Of a stretch of 64,000 nt of DNA, positions 24,465 to 34,896 are shown piece after piece. The stretch's first letter is position 1, and each line of letters begins with the position of its first letter. The position numbers were made by a program, and so were the translations under genes. The DNA comes from Mesorhizobium_K sp040049215 (GTDB lineage: Bacteria > Pseudomonadota > Alphaproteobacteria > Rhizobiales > Rhizobiaceae): assembly GCF_040049215.1 (NCBI RefSeq), contig NZ_JBDZDN010000004.1, positions 124,001 through 188,000 of the forward strand, written 5' to 3'. Below the pieces are notes generated by a model. The model did no database searches. It had not been told where the DNA came from and saw only the letters and a list, made by a program, of their open reading frames with translations.

Positions 24465-25840
24465 CCAGGAAGTTCGATGCCATCATCATCGGGGCCGGCC
24501 AGGCCGGCCCTTCCATGGCCGGACGTCTGACCGCCGCCGGTCAGACCGTCGCCATGATCGAACGAAAATTTTTCGGCGGCACCTGCGTCAACACCGGCTG
24601 CAAGCCGACCAAGACCATGGTCGCCAGTGCCTATGCCGCGCATCTGGCGCGCCGCGCCGCCGACTATGGCTTCTCGACAGGCGGCGACGTCGGGATGGAC
24701 ATGAAGGCGGTCAAGGCGCGCAAGGACAAGGTGACGCTGGACTCCCGCTCGGGCACCGAGGGCTGGCTCGACGGCATGGAGCGCTGCACCGTCTTTCGCG
24801 GCCACGCGACGTTCCTCTCGCCGCACGAGGTCAGCGTCAACGGCGAAACGATTTCCGCCGGCCGCATCTTCATCAATGTCGGCGGCCGCGCCAACGTGCC
24901 TAATATGCCCGGCATCCACAAGGTCAGCTACCTGACCAACTCCACCATCATGGACATCGACTTCCTGCCCGAACATCTGGTCATTGTCGGAGGCTCCTAT
25001 ATCGGGCTCGAATTCGCCCAGATGTACCGCCGCTTCGGCAGCCGGGTCACCGTCGTCGAGAAGGGGCCGCGCCTGATCGGCCGCGAGGACCCCGACATTT
25101 CCGACGCCATCAAGGCCATCCTTGAGGAGGAAGGCATCGCTTTCCGGCTCGACGCCGAATGCATCAGCTTCTCCCCGCACGCGGACGGTGTCTGCGTGCA
25201 TGTCGACTGCAAGAGCGGCGACCGCGACGTGCCCGGCACGCATGTTCTGCTCGCCATCGGCCGCGTCCCAAATACGGACGATCTCGGCCTCGACAAGGCA
25301 GGCGTGAAAATCGACGAACGCGGCTACATTGCCGTCGACGACGAATTGCGCACCAGCCAGCCGCACATCTACGCGCTGGGCGACTGCAACGGACGCGGCG
25401 CCTTCACCCATACCGCCTACAACGACTTCGAGATCGTCGCCGCCAACCTGCTCGACGGAGACAGCCGCCGCGTCAGCGACCGCAAGACCGCCTACGCGCT
25501 TTACATCGACCCGCCGCTCGGCCGCGCCGGCATGACCGAGACGGAGGCGAGGAAATCCGGCCGCAAGATATTGGTCGGCACGCGGCAGATGACGCAAGTC
25601 GGCCGTGCGGTCGAACGCGGCGAGACCAAGGGCTTCATGAAGATCGTCGCCGACGCCGACACGAAGGAGTTGCTCGGCGCGGCATTGCTCGGCGCCAGCG
25701 GCGACGAGGTCGTGCATGGCATTCTGGACTTGATGTATGCCAGAGCGCCCTACACCGTCATGCAGCGCATGGTGCCGATCCATCCGACTGTGTCGGAGCT
25801 GCTGCCGACGGTCATCGCCGACATGAAGCCTGTGGCCTGA
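24461..25840 (+). CDS. FAD-dependent pyridine nucleotide-disulfide oxidoreductase, mercuric-reductase-like
   Basis: A 459-residue flavoprotein of the class I disulfide reductase group. The FAD-binding GAGQAG is near residue 11, the redox-active pair is C42-V-N-T-G-C47 in G-G-T-C-V-N-T-G-C-K-P-T-K, an NAD(P)-binding G-G-S-Y-I-G-L-E lies near residue 173, and the C-terminal H-P-T-V-S-E carries the usual His-Glu base. It has neither the HMA domain nor the C-terminal vicinal cysteines of true MerA, so mercury reduction is not supported; the substrate is unknown. The ATG at 24461 overlaps the DUF4126 stop. Confidence 0.9.
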   Translation: MTRKFDAIIIGAGQAGPSMAGRLTAAGQTVAMIERKFFGGTCVNTGCKPTKTMVASAYAAHLARRAADYGFSTGGDVGMDMKAVKARKDKVTLDSRSGTEGWLDGMERCTVFRGHATFLSPHEVSVNGETISAGRIFINVGGRANVPNMPGIHKVSYLTNSTIMDIDFLPEHLVIVGGSYIGLEFAQMYRRFGSRVTVVEKGPRLIGREDPDISDAIKAILEEEGIAFRLDAECISFSPHADGVCVHVDCKSGDRDVPGTHVLLAIGRVPNTDDLGLDKAGVKIDERGYIAVDDELRTSQPHIYALGDCNGRGAFTHTAYNDFEIVAANLLDGDSRRVSDRKTAYALYIDPPLGRAGMTETEARKSGRKILVGTRQMTQVGRAVERGETKGFMKIVADADTKELLGAALLGASGDEVVHGILDLMYARAPYTVMQRMVPIHPTVSELLPTVIADMKPVA

Positions 25841-25985
25841 CCGGTTGCCGGTTGTGCCGAAACCGTAGCAGAACGGTCGCACTGCGCCAGTAAGGTCAGC
25901 CTTGGGTCGAACAGGTAATCGACCTACAGTTGCACGAAGTCGATGGCTGCGGCAGGATCGGCTCCGACAGGATCGGTGGTTGCGG

Positions 25986-27425
25986 ATGCGTCGGGCGCGT
26001 GGTCTTGCCTGTTTGGCCTTTGTCGGTATGGCCCTTTCGGCCTGTACCCTGACGGATGTCGGCCCGATCAACACCCATGTCGCCGAAGCCCGCCGACCCT
26101 CGTTCGAATACATCCCTGACCCTTCAGACGACGGCTCGATGGTGGTCGGCCTCGCCATCTCCGGTGGCGGCACGCGCGCCGCCGCCTTCGGTTATGGCGT
26201 GCTGCGCGGGCTCGACGAGGTTGTCGTCGACCATCATCCGATGCGGCGCACGGCAGTCGACGATATCCGAATGATCTCCGGCACGTCGGGCGGCGCGGTA
26301 CCCGCCGCCTATTTCGGCTACAAGGGCCGCGGCTATGTCGATCTGCGCGAACGTTTCCTGCTGCAGAACGCCGAAAAGGAACTGCATTCGCGCATCTCGC
26401 CGCTAAACCTCATCCGCGTCTACAATGGCGGCGCCAACGACCGCTCCACCTTCGCCGACTGGCTCGACCGCAATGTGTTCGACGGCAATACCTACAGCGC
26501 CTTCAAGCGCAAGGATGCGCCGATCGTCTGGATCAATGCTTCGGATATCTATAACGGCACGCCGTTCGATTTCACCCATGACACCTTCGCCGCGCTTTGC
26601 AGCGATCTCGAACAGGTGCGCATTGCCGATGCGGTCGCCGCCTCGGCCGCCTTCCCGGTGGTCTTCAAGCCGCTCGTCGTCTCGACCACGGCCACCGCCG
26701 CGAAATGCAACTACGAGCGGCCGAAATGGCTGACCCGCGCGCTCGCCGACCCTGCCGCCTCGTTGCGCCTCAAGGCCTATGGGCGGGCGCTGGACACCTA
26801 TCAGAACGACCCCAAAGTCGAATACATCAAGCTGCTCGACGGCGGGCTGACCGACAATATCGGCGTCACCGGCTTCTCGATGGCGCGAGCCGCCGCGAAA
26901 GCGGCCCATAGTCCGCTCTCCGCGGAAGAGGCGGTCAGGATGCGGACTTTCGTCTTCATCGTTGCCGACGCCAGCATCCGCACCGATGGCGACTGGGTGA
27001 AGACGAAGAGCGGCCCGAAACTCCCCGACATGGTCAGCGCCATCTCGAACGCAGGCATCCGCTCCTCGGTCCGCGACGAATTCGACGCGCTCAAGCTGGC
27101 GGTCGAGATCTGGCGCGGTCAGCTGATCGCCTGGCGCTGCGGCCTACCCGGCGAGACGGTCAGGAGATATCGCGGCTCGCTCGCCGGCTGGAACTGCAGC
27201 GACGTCGACCTCGTCGTCGAGGACGTCTCCTTCGACGATTTCCCTGAGCCCGAGCGCGCAAAGCTCAACGATATCGCGACGCGGTTGAAACTGCCGGCCG
27301 ATCAAGTCGACCTGCTGATTGCGGCGGGCCGGGAATCGATCCGCATGAATCCGCGCCTGCAGCAGGCCTTCGGAGAGGTGCAGCGCCGCGCCGGCGCCGG
27401 TCCCCTCTCGGCATCGCGCGAATGA
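25986..27425 (+). CDS. Patatin-like phospholipase lipoprotein
   Basis: A 479-residue predicted lipoprotein: residues 1-20 form a lipoprotein signal with the lipobox L-S-A-C, modified at C20. The patatin domain shows the oxyanion hole G-G-G-T-R-A near residue 64, the nucleophile elbow G-T-S-G-G with S101, and the catalytic aspartate in D-G-G with D285. It would be a serine-aspartate acyl hydrolase on the membrane, perhaps acting on phospholipids. I chose the ATG at 25986, because the frame upstream (from 25902) is arginine- and glutamine-rich junk without a signal. It is followed by the sugar ABC operon; the link between the two is unclear. Confidence 0.88.
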   Translation: MRRARGLACLAFVGMALSACTLTDVGPINTHVAEARRPSFEYIPDPSDDGSMVVGLAISGGGTRAAAFGYGVLRGLDEVVVDHHPMRRTAVDDIRMISGTSGGAVPAAYFGYKGRGYVDLRERFLLQNAEKELHSRISPLNLIRVYNGGANDRSTFADWLDRNVFDGNTYSAFKRKDAPIVWINASDIYNGTPFDFTHDTFAALCSDLEQVRIADAVAASAAFPVVFKPLVVSTTATAAKCNYERPKWLTRALADPAASLRLKAYGRALDTYQNDPKVEYIKLLDGGLTDNIGVTGFSMARAAAKAAHSPLSAEEAVRMRTFVFIVADASIRTDGDWVKTKSGPKLPDMVSAISNAGIRSSVRDEFDALKLAVEIWRGQLIAWRCGLPGETVRRYRGSLAGWNCSDVDLVVEDVSFDDFPEPERAKLNDIATRLKLPADQVDLLIAAGRESIRMNPRLQQAFGEVQRRAGAGPLSASRE

Positions 27426-27493
27426 CCGTCGAGCTTGCCCTCCGTCCGAGGCGCGCCATATTGGTCGTAAGGATGACTTTACATCGCGCTTTG

Positions 27494-27505
27494 GGTAGCG
27501 CTACC
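27494..27505. promoter_or_regulatory. LacI-family operator upstream of the sugar ABC operon
   Basis: The 12-bp perfect palindrome ggtagcgctacc, 96 bases before the transporter ATPase ATG, has the centre-CG geometry of LacI/GalR-type operators. The matching LacI-family regulator is not in the window. Confidence 0.6.
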
Positions 27506-27601
27506 ATTCTGGTTCGCGAGATCTGCGCACAGCAGGCGGCGGCCCAAGGAGATTGACGCTTTCCTCGAAGGGCGTCGCGAAACAGCCGTTCGGGAGGAAC
27601 G

Positions 27602-28666
<1,065 letters not shown>

Positions 28667-28723
28667 CGCCCGCGCAACCGGGACGACACATCGATCTCAA
28701 AGATTCACCAAGGAGGAAATGAC

Positions 28724-30049
28724 ATGAAATTTACCAGACGCGATATCATCCGCACCACCGCCGCGGCGGCTGCCGGCGCGGTGGGCACCCGGTTCCTGGG
28801 CACGCCCGCCTTCGCCCAGGACGCGCTGACTTTCACGCCGGAGCCCGGCGCGAAGCTCAGGCTGCTGCGCTGGTCGCCTTTCGTGCAGGGCGACGAGGAT
28901 GCCTGGCTCGCCAACACCAAGCGCTTCAGCGACGCCACCGGCGTCGAGGTGCGCGTCGACAAGGAAAGCTGGGAGGACATCCGCCCGAAGGCCGCCGTCG
29001 CCGCGAATGTCGGGTCGGGCCCCGACCTCATGCTCGTCTGGTTCGACGACGCCCACCAATATCCGGACAAGCTGCTCGACGTCAGCGACATCGGCGAATA
29101 TCTCGGCGCCAAATATGGCGGCTGGTATGACGGCCCCAAGGGCTATGCCACCCGCGACGGCAAGTTCATCGGCCTGCCGGTAGCGGCCATCGGCAACGCC
29201 ATCGTCTACCGCGACAGCTGGGTCAAGGAAGCCGGCTTCTCGGAATTCCCCAAGGACACCGCGGGCTTCCTGGAGCTCTGCAAGGCAATGCAGAAGATCG
29301 GTCATCCCGCAGGATTCACCCACGGCCACGGCGTCGGCGACGGCAACAACTACGCCCACTGGCTGTTGTGGAGTCACGGCGGCAAGATGGTCGACGAAAC
29401 AGGCAAGGTCGTCATCAACAGCCCCGAGACGATGAAGTCGCTCGAATACGCGATGGAGCTCTACAAGACCTTCATCCCGGGCACCGAGAGCTGGCTCGAC
29501 GTCAACAACAACCGCGCCTTCCTCGCCGGCGAACTCGGTGTCATCGCCAACGGCATCTCGGCCTACCGGACCGCGCAGATCAATAAGGACAACGATCCGA
29601 AGCTCACCGAGATAGCCAAGGACATCCGCACCACCAACCTGCCGATCGGTCCGGTCGGCCAGTCGGTCGAGCTGCACCAGACCACGGTCGGCGTCATCTT
29701 CAACTACACGCCATACCCGAACGCGGCGAAGGCCTACCTTCAATTCATGTTCGAGGAGGCCCAGATGAGCGACTGGATCAAGGGCTCGCTCGGCTATTGC
29801 TGCCAGACGCTGAAGGCCTTCGCCAACAACCCGATCTGGTCGGAAGACCCCAACGCCGCGGCCTATTCCAGAGCATCGGAGACGCTGCGTCCGAACGGCT
29901 ATGCCGGACCGCTCGGCTACGCGTCGGCCGCCACCATGGCCGACTACGTGCTGGTCGACATGTACGCCAAGGCCGTCACCGGCCAGGCGACGCCGCAGGA
30001 GGCGATGGAGGAAGCCGAGAAGCGCGCCAACCGGTATTATCGGGTGTAG
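28724..30049 (+). CDS. Sugar ABC transporter substrate-binding protein, Tat-exported
   Basis: A 441-residue extracellular solute-binding protein family 1 member. The N-terminus carries a twin-arginine signal (T-R-R-D-I-I-R, then an A/T-rich hydrophobic core, cleavage near A-F-A at residue 28), so it is probably exported folded. The mature part has the usual features of CUT1 binding proteins, for example L-W-S-H-G-G and A-F-L-A-G-E. It follows the ATPase gene by 57 bases with a strong aaggagg ribosome site. It is separated from the permease genes by a palindromic element. Confidence 0.92.
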   Translation: MKFTRRDIIRTTAAAAAGAVGTRFLGTPAFAQDALTFTPEPGAKLRLLRWSPFVQGDEDAWLANTKRFSDATGVEVRVDKESWEDIRPKAAVAANVGSGPDLMLVWFDDAHQYPDKLLDVSDIGEYLGAKYGGWYDGPKGYATRDGKFIGLPVAAIGNAIVYRDSWVKEAGFSEFPKDTAGFLELCKAMQKIGHPAGFTHGHGVGDGNNYAHWLLWSHGGKMVDETGKVVINSPETMKSLEYAMELYKTFIPGTESWLDVNNNRAFLAGELGVIANGISAYRTAQINKDNDPKLTEIAKDIRTTNLPIGPVGQSVELHQTTVGVIFNYTPYPNAAKAYLQFMFEEAQMSDWIKGSLGYCCQTLKAFANNPIWSEDPNAAAYSRASETLRPNGYAGPLGYASAATMADYVLVDMYAKAVTGQATPQEAMEEAEKRANRYYRV

Positions 30050-30066
30050 GCGACGACAGAACCAAC

Positions 30067-30197
30067 GCCCCCTCCACCGCCTACGGCGGTCCCCCTCCCC
30101 CGTAAACGGGGGAGGATCCAGGGTGTGCCGGCGGCGGCACCGATTCCTCCCCTGCGAAGCGGGGGAGGGGGACCACGCGAAGCGTGGTGGAGGGGGC
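30067..30197 (+). repeat. 131-bp palindromic element inside the sugar ABC operon
   Basis: Ends are inverted copies of gccccctccacc/ggtggagggggc followed by a further ccccctccccc block on each side; the two internal hairpin tips differ. It lies between the binding-protein stop and the first permease gene, so it may process or stabilise the operon mRNA. Confidence 0.8.
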
Positions 30198-30222
30198 ACA
30201 CTTGACCGCCGAGGATGAACCC

Positions 30223-31164
30223 ATGGCCTCCACCACCATCGTCGCCACCCCTGCCCGCCCGCCGCTGTCGAAGCGGCTTGGCGAAAGCCGCGGCTTCCTG
30301 TCCTTCGGCTTCATGCTGCCGGCGGCGGCGTTGCTTCTCGTCTTCCTCACCTATCCGCTGGGCTTGGGCGTCTGGCTCGGCTTCACCGACGCGCGAATCG
30401 GCCGTCCGGGCATCTTCATCGGCCTGGAGAACTATGAATACCTCTGGGACGACGCCATCTTCTGGCTCTCGGTCTTCAACACGCTGCTCTACACGGTCTC
30501 GGCCTCGATCCTGAAATTCGTGCTCGGCCTGTGGCTCGCCCTTCTCCTCAATGAGAACCTGCCGCTGAAATCCTTCTTCCGCGCCGTGATCCTCCTGCCC
30601 TGGGTCGTGCCGACCGTGCTCTCGGCCATCGCGTTCTGGTGGATCTACGATTCCCAGTTCTCGATCATCTCCTGGGCGCTGATCGAGCTCGGCATCATCG
30701 ACACCCGCATCAATTTCCTCGGCGACCCCGAGAACGCCCGCGCCTCGGTCATCGCGGCCAATGTCTGGCGCGGCATCCCCTTCGTGGCGATCACGCTGCT
30801 CGCCGGCCTGCAGACCATCCCGCAATCGCTTTACGAGGCCGCCACGCTCGACGGCGCCACCCGCTGGCAGCTCTTTCGTTATGTCACGCTGCCGCTGCTG
30901 ACCCCCATCATCGCCATCACCATGACCTTCTCGGTGCTGTTCACCTTCACCGACTTCCAGCTCATCTACGTGCTGACGCGCGGCGGCCCGGTCAACGCCA
31001 CGCACCTGATGGCGACGCTCTCCTTCCAGCGCGGCATTTCGGGCGGCCAGCTCGGCGAGGGCGCCGCGATCGCGGTCGCCATGATCCCCTTCCTGCTGGC
31101 GGCGATCCTGTTCAGCTATTTCGGCCTGCAGCGGCGCAAATGGCAGCAGGGCGGAGGCGACTGA
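30223..31164 (+). CDS. Sugar ABC transporter permease 1
   Basis: A 313-residue inner-membrane permease of the MalF/UgpA group with about six membrane helices. The EAA loop is visible as Y-E-A-A-T-L-D-G-A-T followed by L-P-L-L-T-P. The ATG at 30223 has a gaggat ribosome site; a longer frame from 30184 would begin inside the palindromic element and is less likely. It is followed after one base by the second permease gene. Confidence 0.92.
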   Translation: MASTTIVATPARPPLSKRLGESRGFLSFGFMLPAAALLLVFLTYPLGLGVWLGFTDARIGRPGIFIGLENYEYLWDDAIFWLSVFNTLLYTVSASILKFVLGLWLALLLNENLPLKSFFRAVILLPWVVPTVLSAIAFWWIYDSQFSIISWALIELGIIDTRINFLGDPENARASVIAANVWRGIPFVAITLLAGLQTIPQSLYEAATLDGATRWQLFRYVTLPLLTPIIAITMTFSVLFTFTDFQLIYVLTRGGPVNATHLMATLSFQRGISGGQLGEGAAIAVAMIPFLLAAILFSYFGLQRRKWQQGGGD

Positions 31165-31165
31165 C

Positions 31166-32056
31166 ATGGCGCTCACCGACAACAAACAAACCGCCGGTGA
31201 CGAAGGCGGCATGGGCTATCTGCAGAGCCTGCCGCGCCGCGTCGTCACCATCTACGTGCCGCTGCTGGTCTTCGTCATCGTGCTGCTCTTCCCGTTCTAC
31301 TGGATGGCGATCACGTCGGTGAAGCCGAACGAGCAGATGACCAACTTCAACGATTTCAGCCCGTTCTGGGTGATCGGCCCGACGCTCGAGCACTTCCGCT
31401 ATCTGCTGTTCGACACCTCCTATCCGGGCTGGCTGTGGAACACGATCCTGATCTCGACGGCCTCTACCGCGCTGTCGCTCTTCGCCGCCGTCTTCGCCGC
31501 CTACGCCATCGAGCGCCTGCGCTTCTCCGGCTCGCGCCAGGTCGGGCTGGCGATCTTCCTCGCCTATCTCGTGCCGCCCTCGATCCTCTTCATCCCGCTG
31601 TCGGTGATGGTGTTCAAGCTCGGCCTCTACGATACGCCGTTCGCGCTCATCCTCACCTACCCGACCTTCCTCGTGCCCTTCTGCACATGGCTGCTGATGG
31701 GCTATTTCCGCTCCATCCCCTTCGAGCTCGAGGAATGCGCGCTGATCGACGGCGCCAGCCGCTGGCAGATCCTGACCAAGATCATCCTGCCGCTCTCGGT
31801 GCCCGGCCTCATCTCGGCCGGCATCTTCGCCTTCACGCTGTCCTGGAACGAATTCATCTACGCGCTGACCTTCATCCAGTCGTCGGAGAACAAGACCGTT
31901 CCGGTCGGCGTCTTGACCGAGCTCGTCCGCTCCGACGTCTACGAATGGGGCGCGCTGATGGCCGGCGCGCTGATCGGCTCGCTGCCGGTCGTCATCCTCT
32001 ATTCCTTCTTCGTCGAGCACTACGTCTCGTCGATGACCGGCGCGGTGAAGGAGTAG
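31166..32056 (+). CDS. Sugar ABC transporter permease 2
   Basis: A 296-residue permease of the MalG/UgpE group that pairs with the preceding permease. Six helices are predicted, starting near residue 30, and the EAA loop appears as E-E-C-A-L-I-D-G-A-S followed by L-P-L-S-V-P-G. The start lies one base after the preceding stop, indicating coupled translation. It is the last gene of the transporter operon; a 162-bp palindromic element follows. Confidence 0.92.
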   Translation: MALTDNKQTAGDEGGMGYLQSLPRRVVTIYVPLLVFVIVLLFPFYWMAITSVKPNEQMTNFNDFSPFWVIGPTLEHFRYLLFDTSYPGWLWNTILISTASTALSLFAAVFAAYAIERLRFSGSRQVGLAIFLAYLVPPSILFIPLSVMVFKLGLYDTPFALILTYPTFLVPFCTWLLMGYFRSIPFELEECALIDGASRWQILTKIILPLSVPGLISAGIFAFTLSWNEFIYALTFIQSSENKTVPVGVLTELVRSDVYEWGALMAGALIGSLPVVILYSFFVEHYVSSMTGAVKE

Positions 32057-32077
32057 AGTTTCCTCCGCGACTAGCGT

Positions 32078-32239
32078 TTCCTCGCCCCCGCGAAGCGGGG
32101 GAGAGGTGGATCGGTCCGAAGGACCGAGACGGTGAGGGGGGCTCTCCTAAACTCCATCCAAGCTGCGCCTTCTTCGCAAATGCCCCCTCACCGCCTCGCT
32201 ACGCTCGGCACCTCTCCCCCGCTTCGCAGGGGCGAGGAA
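32078..32239. repeat. 162-bp palindromic element after the sugar ABC operon
   Basis: The 31-base ends are inverted copies with a single mismatch (32078-32108 and 32209-32239). The interior has smaller hairpins such as cggtcc-gaa-ggaccg. It belongs to the same structural class as the elements at 14.5, 15.1 and 30.1 kb but is a separate sequence family. It may also act as the operon terminator. Confidence 0.82.
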
Positions 32240-32263
32240 CCCAAATCCTGAAATGCCGCTCCC

Positions 32264-32698
32264 CTACTTCCGCTTCTTCCCCAAATTCACCTTCACCGCC
32301 GCCCGCACCAGCGCCGTCAGCGCCTTTGCGTCGACCTTATCCCCCTCGAAGATATCGATCGCCCGCCGCCGGTTCCCGTCGAGGCCGGCGTTGAACAGCC
32401 AGGTCGGGTCGTCCAGCAAGGCGCCCTTGTCGAACGTCAGCTTCACCTTGTCCTTGTAGGTCTCGCCGGTGCAGACGATGCCGTCACGCTCCCAAACCGG
32501 AAGGCCCGACGGGTTCGAGGGCTTGCGCCACTTCACCGTCTCGACAATCCCAGGATCGGCCTCCCGGATGAGCTTCCGCACCTTCGCGAGCACCTCGCCG
32601 CGCCAGTCAGTGAGGGCTGCGATCTTCGCGTCGATCAAGGTGGCGGGAGAGGGGTCCTTCCAACTGCCGCCGCTTTTCGTGATTCCTGTTACATTCAT
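32264..32698 (-). CDS. DUF1801 family protein
   Basis: A 144-residue soluble protein of the YdhG/DUF1801 type, whose function is not established. The family-like blocks are L-x-x-W-R-G-E-V-L near residue 32, E-T-V-K-W-R-K-P near 53-60, and K-V-K-L-T-F-D-K-G near 83-91, followed by the C-terminal R-R-A-I-D-I-F-E-G. A second DUF1801 gene with only distant similarity lies at 34098-34520. It is transcribed toward the sugar transporter operon and stands alone. Confidence 0.85.
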   Translation of the reverse strand: MNVTGITKSGGSWKDPSPATLIDAKIAALTDWRGEVLAKVRKLIREADPGIVETVKWRKPSNPSGLPVWERDGIVCTGETYKDKVKLTFDKGALLDDPTWLFNAGLDGNRRRAIDIFEGDKVDAKALTALVRAAVKVNLGKKRK

Positions 32699-32893
32699 AT
32701 TATCCGCCCGCGTCCCAGAATACTGTAGATATAAGTAGAAATCACGGTGAATGGCTCTTGACTAAATTCAGTTGACCGCCAAAGATCGGTAAGCTTGGAG
32801 TGCATTGAGCGGTTTTCGTGAAGTAAGCTTATCCCCCCGATCCAAATACGCAAATAGGCTCCTGCCAATCGTTTGCCAACTTGGAGATGCATC

Positions 32894-34000
32894 ATGCCGA
32901 TGTACTGGCGGTTGAAGCGTTGGAAAGCAGATGACCGCGAAAGAGCGATTGATCATATCGCCGCATTGCGGAAGCATATCGCACTGACAGTGCCACGCCG
33001 GACAGCGTCCGACACCCTCCTGCTGGCTACCTGGAACGTGCGTGATTTCGACTCGAACAAATTCGGTCAGGGACCGCGTCTGGCCGAGTCATTCCATTAC
33101 ATCGCCGAGGTAATTTCAGCCTTCGATCTGGTCGCGCTCCAGGAAGTCAACGAGGACATGCGGCCGTTCGAGAGGGTGATGGAACTACTTGGACCGTCGT
33201 GGCGGTACGTCGCTACCGACATCACCGAAGGGCCATCCGGAAACGGCGAGCGGATGGTATTCCTATTCGACTCGAACAAAGTCCAGTTCAAGCACATCGC
33301 AGGCGAAATTGTCCTTCCCAAATCGTCTTTGGTCGAAGGTGACCACCAGTTCGCACGCAGCCCTTTCCTCGTTCGGTTTCAATCTGGCTGGTTCAAGTTC
33401 AATCTCTGCACCGTTCACTTATACTACGGCGACATCTCGGGTGAAGGATACGACCGTCGCGTTGCCGAGATCGACTCGATCGCCAAGTTCCTTAAGAAGC
33501 GAGCCGATGCCGATGGGCAAAACTATATCCTGCTCGGCGACATGAACATCGTCAGGCCGGACGACAAAACGATGAAAGCACTTAGGCGGCACAAATTTGT
33601 CCTGCCAGCCGACTTGACGTTGGACAATGACGAATTGCGCTGGGTCAGCAACATGGGCGGCAACAAGCATTATGACCAAATTGCGTTTCTGGTCCGCAAG
33701 GACGAACTGGAGCTAGGGCAGAGCCAAAACAACGCAGGTGTGCTCAACTACTACAAGGCCGTTTACACCGAGGGGGAGGCCGAGACGTATTATCCGCTTG
33801 GAAAGGCGAACGGAAAATGGCCGGCTAGCGCAGCTAAACGAAAGACGTATTTTGCCGAGGAATGGCGCAGTTGGCAGATGTCTGACCACCTACCGCTTTT
33901 CATCGAGTTGCGCATCGATTTCACCGAGAAGTATCTGAAGCGAATCCGCGAAAGCGAACAACCGGTCGACCCATCTACCCCTGATGCAACGGACGATTGA
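32894..34000 (+). CDS. Endonuclease/exonuclease/phosphatase family protein
   Basis: A 368-residue protein of the DNase I-like metal-dependent phosphoesterase superfamily. Expected catalytic blocks are visible: T-W-N-V-R-D-F near residue 50, A-L-Q-E-V-N near 84, G-D-M-N near 216 and S-D-H-L-P-L near the C-terminus. The substrate (nucleic acid, phospholipid or inositol phosphate) is not clear from sequence. I chose the ATG at 32894, which has a tggaga ribosome site, over a TTG at 32873. The gene is less GC-rich than its neighbours and isolated on the plus strand, which suggests acquisition. Confidence 0.85.
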   Translation: MPMYWRLKRWKADDRERAIDHIAALRKHIALTVPRRTASDTLLLATWNVRDFDSNKFGQGPRLAESFHYIAEVISAFDLVALQEVNEDMRPFERVMELLGPSWRYVATDITEGPSGNGERMVFLFDSNKVQFKHIAGEIVLPKSSLVEGDHQFARSPFLVRFQSGWFKFNLCTVHLYYGDISGEGYDRRVAEIDSIAKFLKKRADADGQNYILLGDMNIVRPDDKTMKALRRHKFVLPADLTLDNDELRWVSNMGGNKHYDQIAFLVRKDELELGQSQNNAGVLNYYKAVYTEGEAETYYPLGKANGKWPASAAKRKTYFAEEWRSWQMSDHLPLFIELRIDFTEKYLKRIRESEQPVDPSTPDATDD

Positions 34001-34067
34001 GGACCCTAGCGACCTCTTTCATAGCGCCTCCCAGTGCGGAGTTTGTGGGAGTGGGATACCTCGATCC

Positions 34068-34091
34068 GGCGCAAGGGGTTTCCCTTGCGCC
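34068..34091. terminator. Convergent hairpin
   Basis: A 10-bp perfect stem (ggcgcaaggg with cccttgcgcc) and a 4-base loop lie in the gap between the convergent nuclease/phosphatase and DUF1801 genes. No T-run, so efficient intrinsic termination is uncertain. Confidence 0.5.
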
Positions 34092-34097
34092 GCCCCC

Positions 34098-34520
34098 TCA
34101 CATCTTCTCGCCCGGCAATTTGCTCGCCTGCTTTACCCAATCCACGAACTGCTTCTCGTCCAGCTCGTCGCCCTCGTGAATGTGGAAATAGCGCACGTCC
34201 TTGTGCTTGGATGCAACCGGCGGAACGGGTTCCAACTGCGCGCCGCGGAAAAACGCCACCTTGATGTATTTCGCGAAGACGTGGAAGCTCAGGAACCAGA
34301 CCCCCTCCTCGACGCCGTAGAAGGGCGAGTTCCACTTCACCGCCTTCTTCACGCCGGGCACGCTGCGCGAAATGATCGCGTCCAGCCTCCGGCCGACCTC
34401 GCTCTTCCAGCCGGGCATCGCCGCGATATAGGCCTGCACCGGCTCGTCGCCATAACTCTTGGCGATCTGCGGGTTGCCGCCCGACAGGAGGACGGGCTTC
34501 GGCTTGGTTTTGCCTGCCAT
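34098..34520 (-). CDS. DUF1801 family protein
   Basis: A 140-residue DUF1801 protein with the blocks A-Y-I-A-A-M-P-G-W near residue 30, K-K-A-V-K-W-N-S-P-F-Y-G near 58-69, and K-V-A-F-F-R-G near 87. Such genes often sit in clusters with ArsR regulators and SRPBCC (AHSA1) proteins, and this one ends such a cluster: it lies ten bases after the DoxX-like gene on the same strand. The molecular function is unknown; a ligand-binding or chaperone-like role has been assumed for related proteins. Confidence 0.87.
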   Translation of the reverse strand: MAGKTKPKPVLLSGGNPQIAKSYGDEPVQAYIAAMPGWKSEVGRRLDAIISRSVPGVKKAVKWNSPFYGVEEGVWFLSFHVFAKYIKVAFFRGAQLEPVPPVASKHKDVRYFHIHEGDELDEKQFVDWVKQASKLPGEKM

Positions 34521-34530
34521 CGTCGACTCC

Positions 34531-34896
34531 TCAGATCGGCCTCAGCACAAGCCTGCCATAGGCGATGAACGCGCATACGGCAGCTACGACAAGCCAATAG
34601 ACCAACTGGCCGTGGATGGGATCCCCGGAGAGGAGATGCAGCACGCAATAGAGCAGCATGATGGCTGCTATGACGATTGCCGCGAGAGGGGCGAGCACCG
34701 CGAGCGGCTTGTAGAACGCCGGGATGACCAGGCCGACGACGCAGGCAAGCTCGATGACGCTCAATGCCAGCCAGGCTCCGTGCGGAATCGCGGAGAGCGA
34801 AGGAACCGTCTGCTCGGAATTGGAGAATTTCCAGACCGCGCCGATGGCGGTATGCAGGGCGAGAAAGATTTGTAGAACCCACAGGAGGATGTTCAT
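34531..34896 (-). CDS. DoxX-like small membrane protein
   Basis: A 121-residue protein with four predicted membrane helices, starting MNILLWVLQIFLALHTA, the pattern of DoxX-like family proteins. An aggagg ribosome site lies directly upstream of the ATG at 34896. It is part of the ArsR-SRPBCC-DoxX-DUF1801 group on the minus strand, a common small module in proteobacteria that is thought to respond to a small ligand, but the ligand is unknown. Confidence 0.8.
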   Translation of the reverse strand: MNILLWVLQIFLALHTAIGAVWKFSNSEQTVPSLSAIPHGAWLALSVIELACVVGLVIPAFYKPLAVLAPLAAIVIAAIMLLYCVLHLLSGDPIHGQLVYWLVVAAVCAFIAYGRLVLRPI

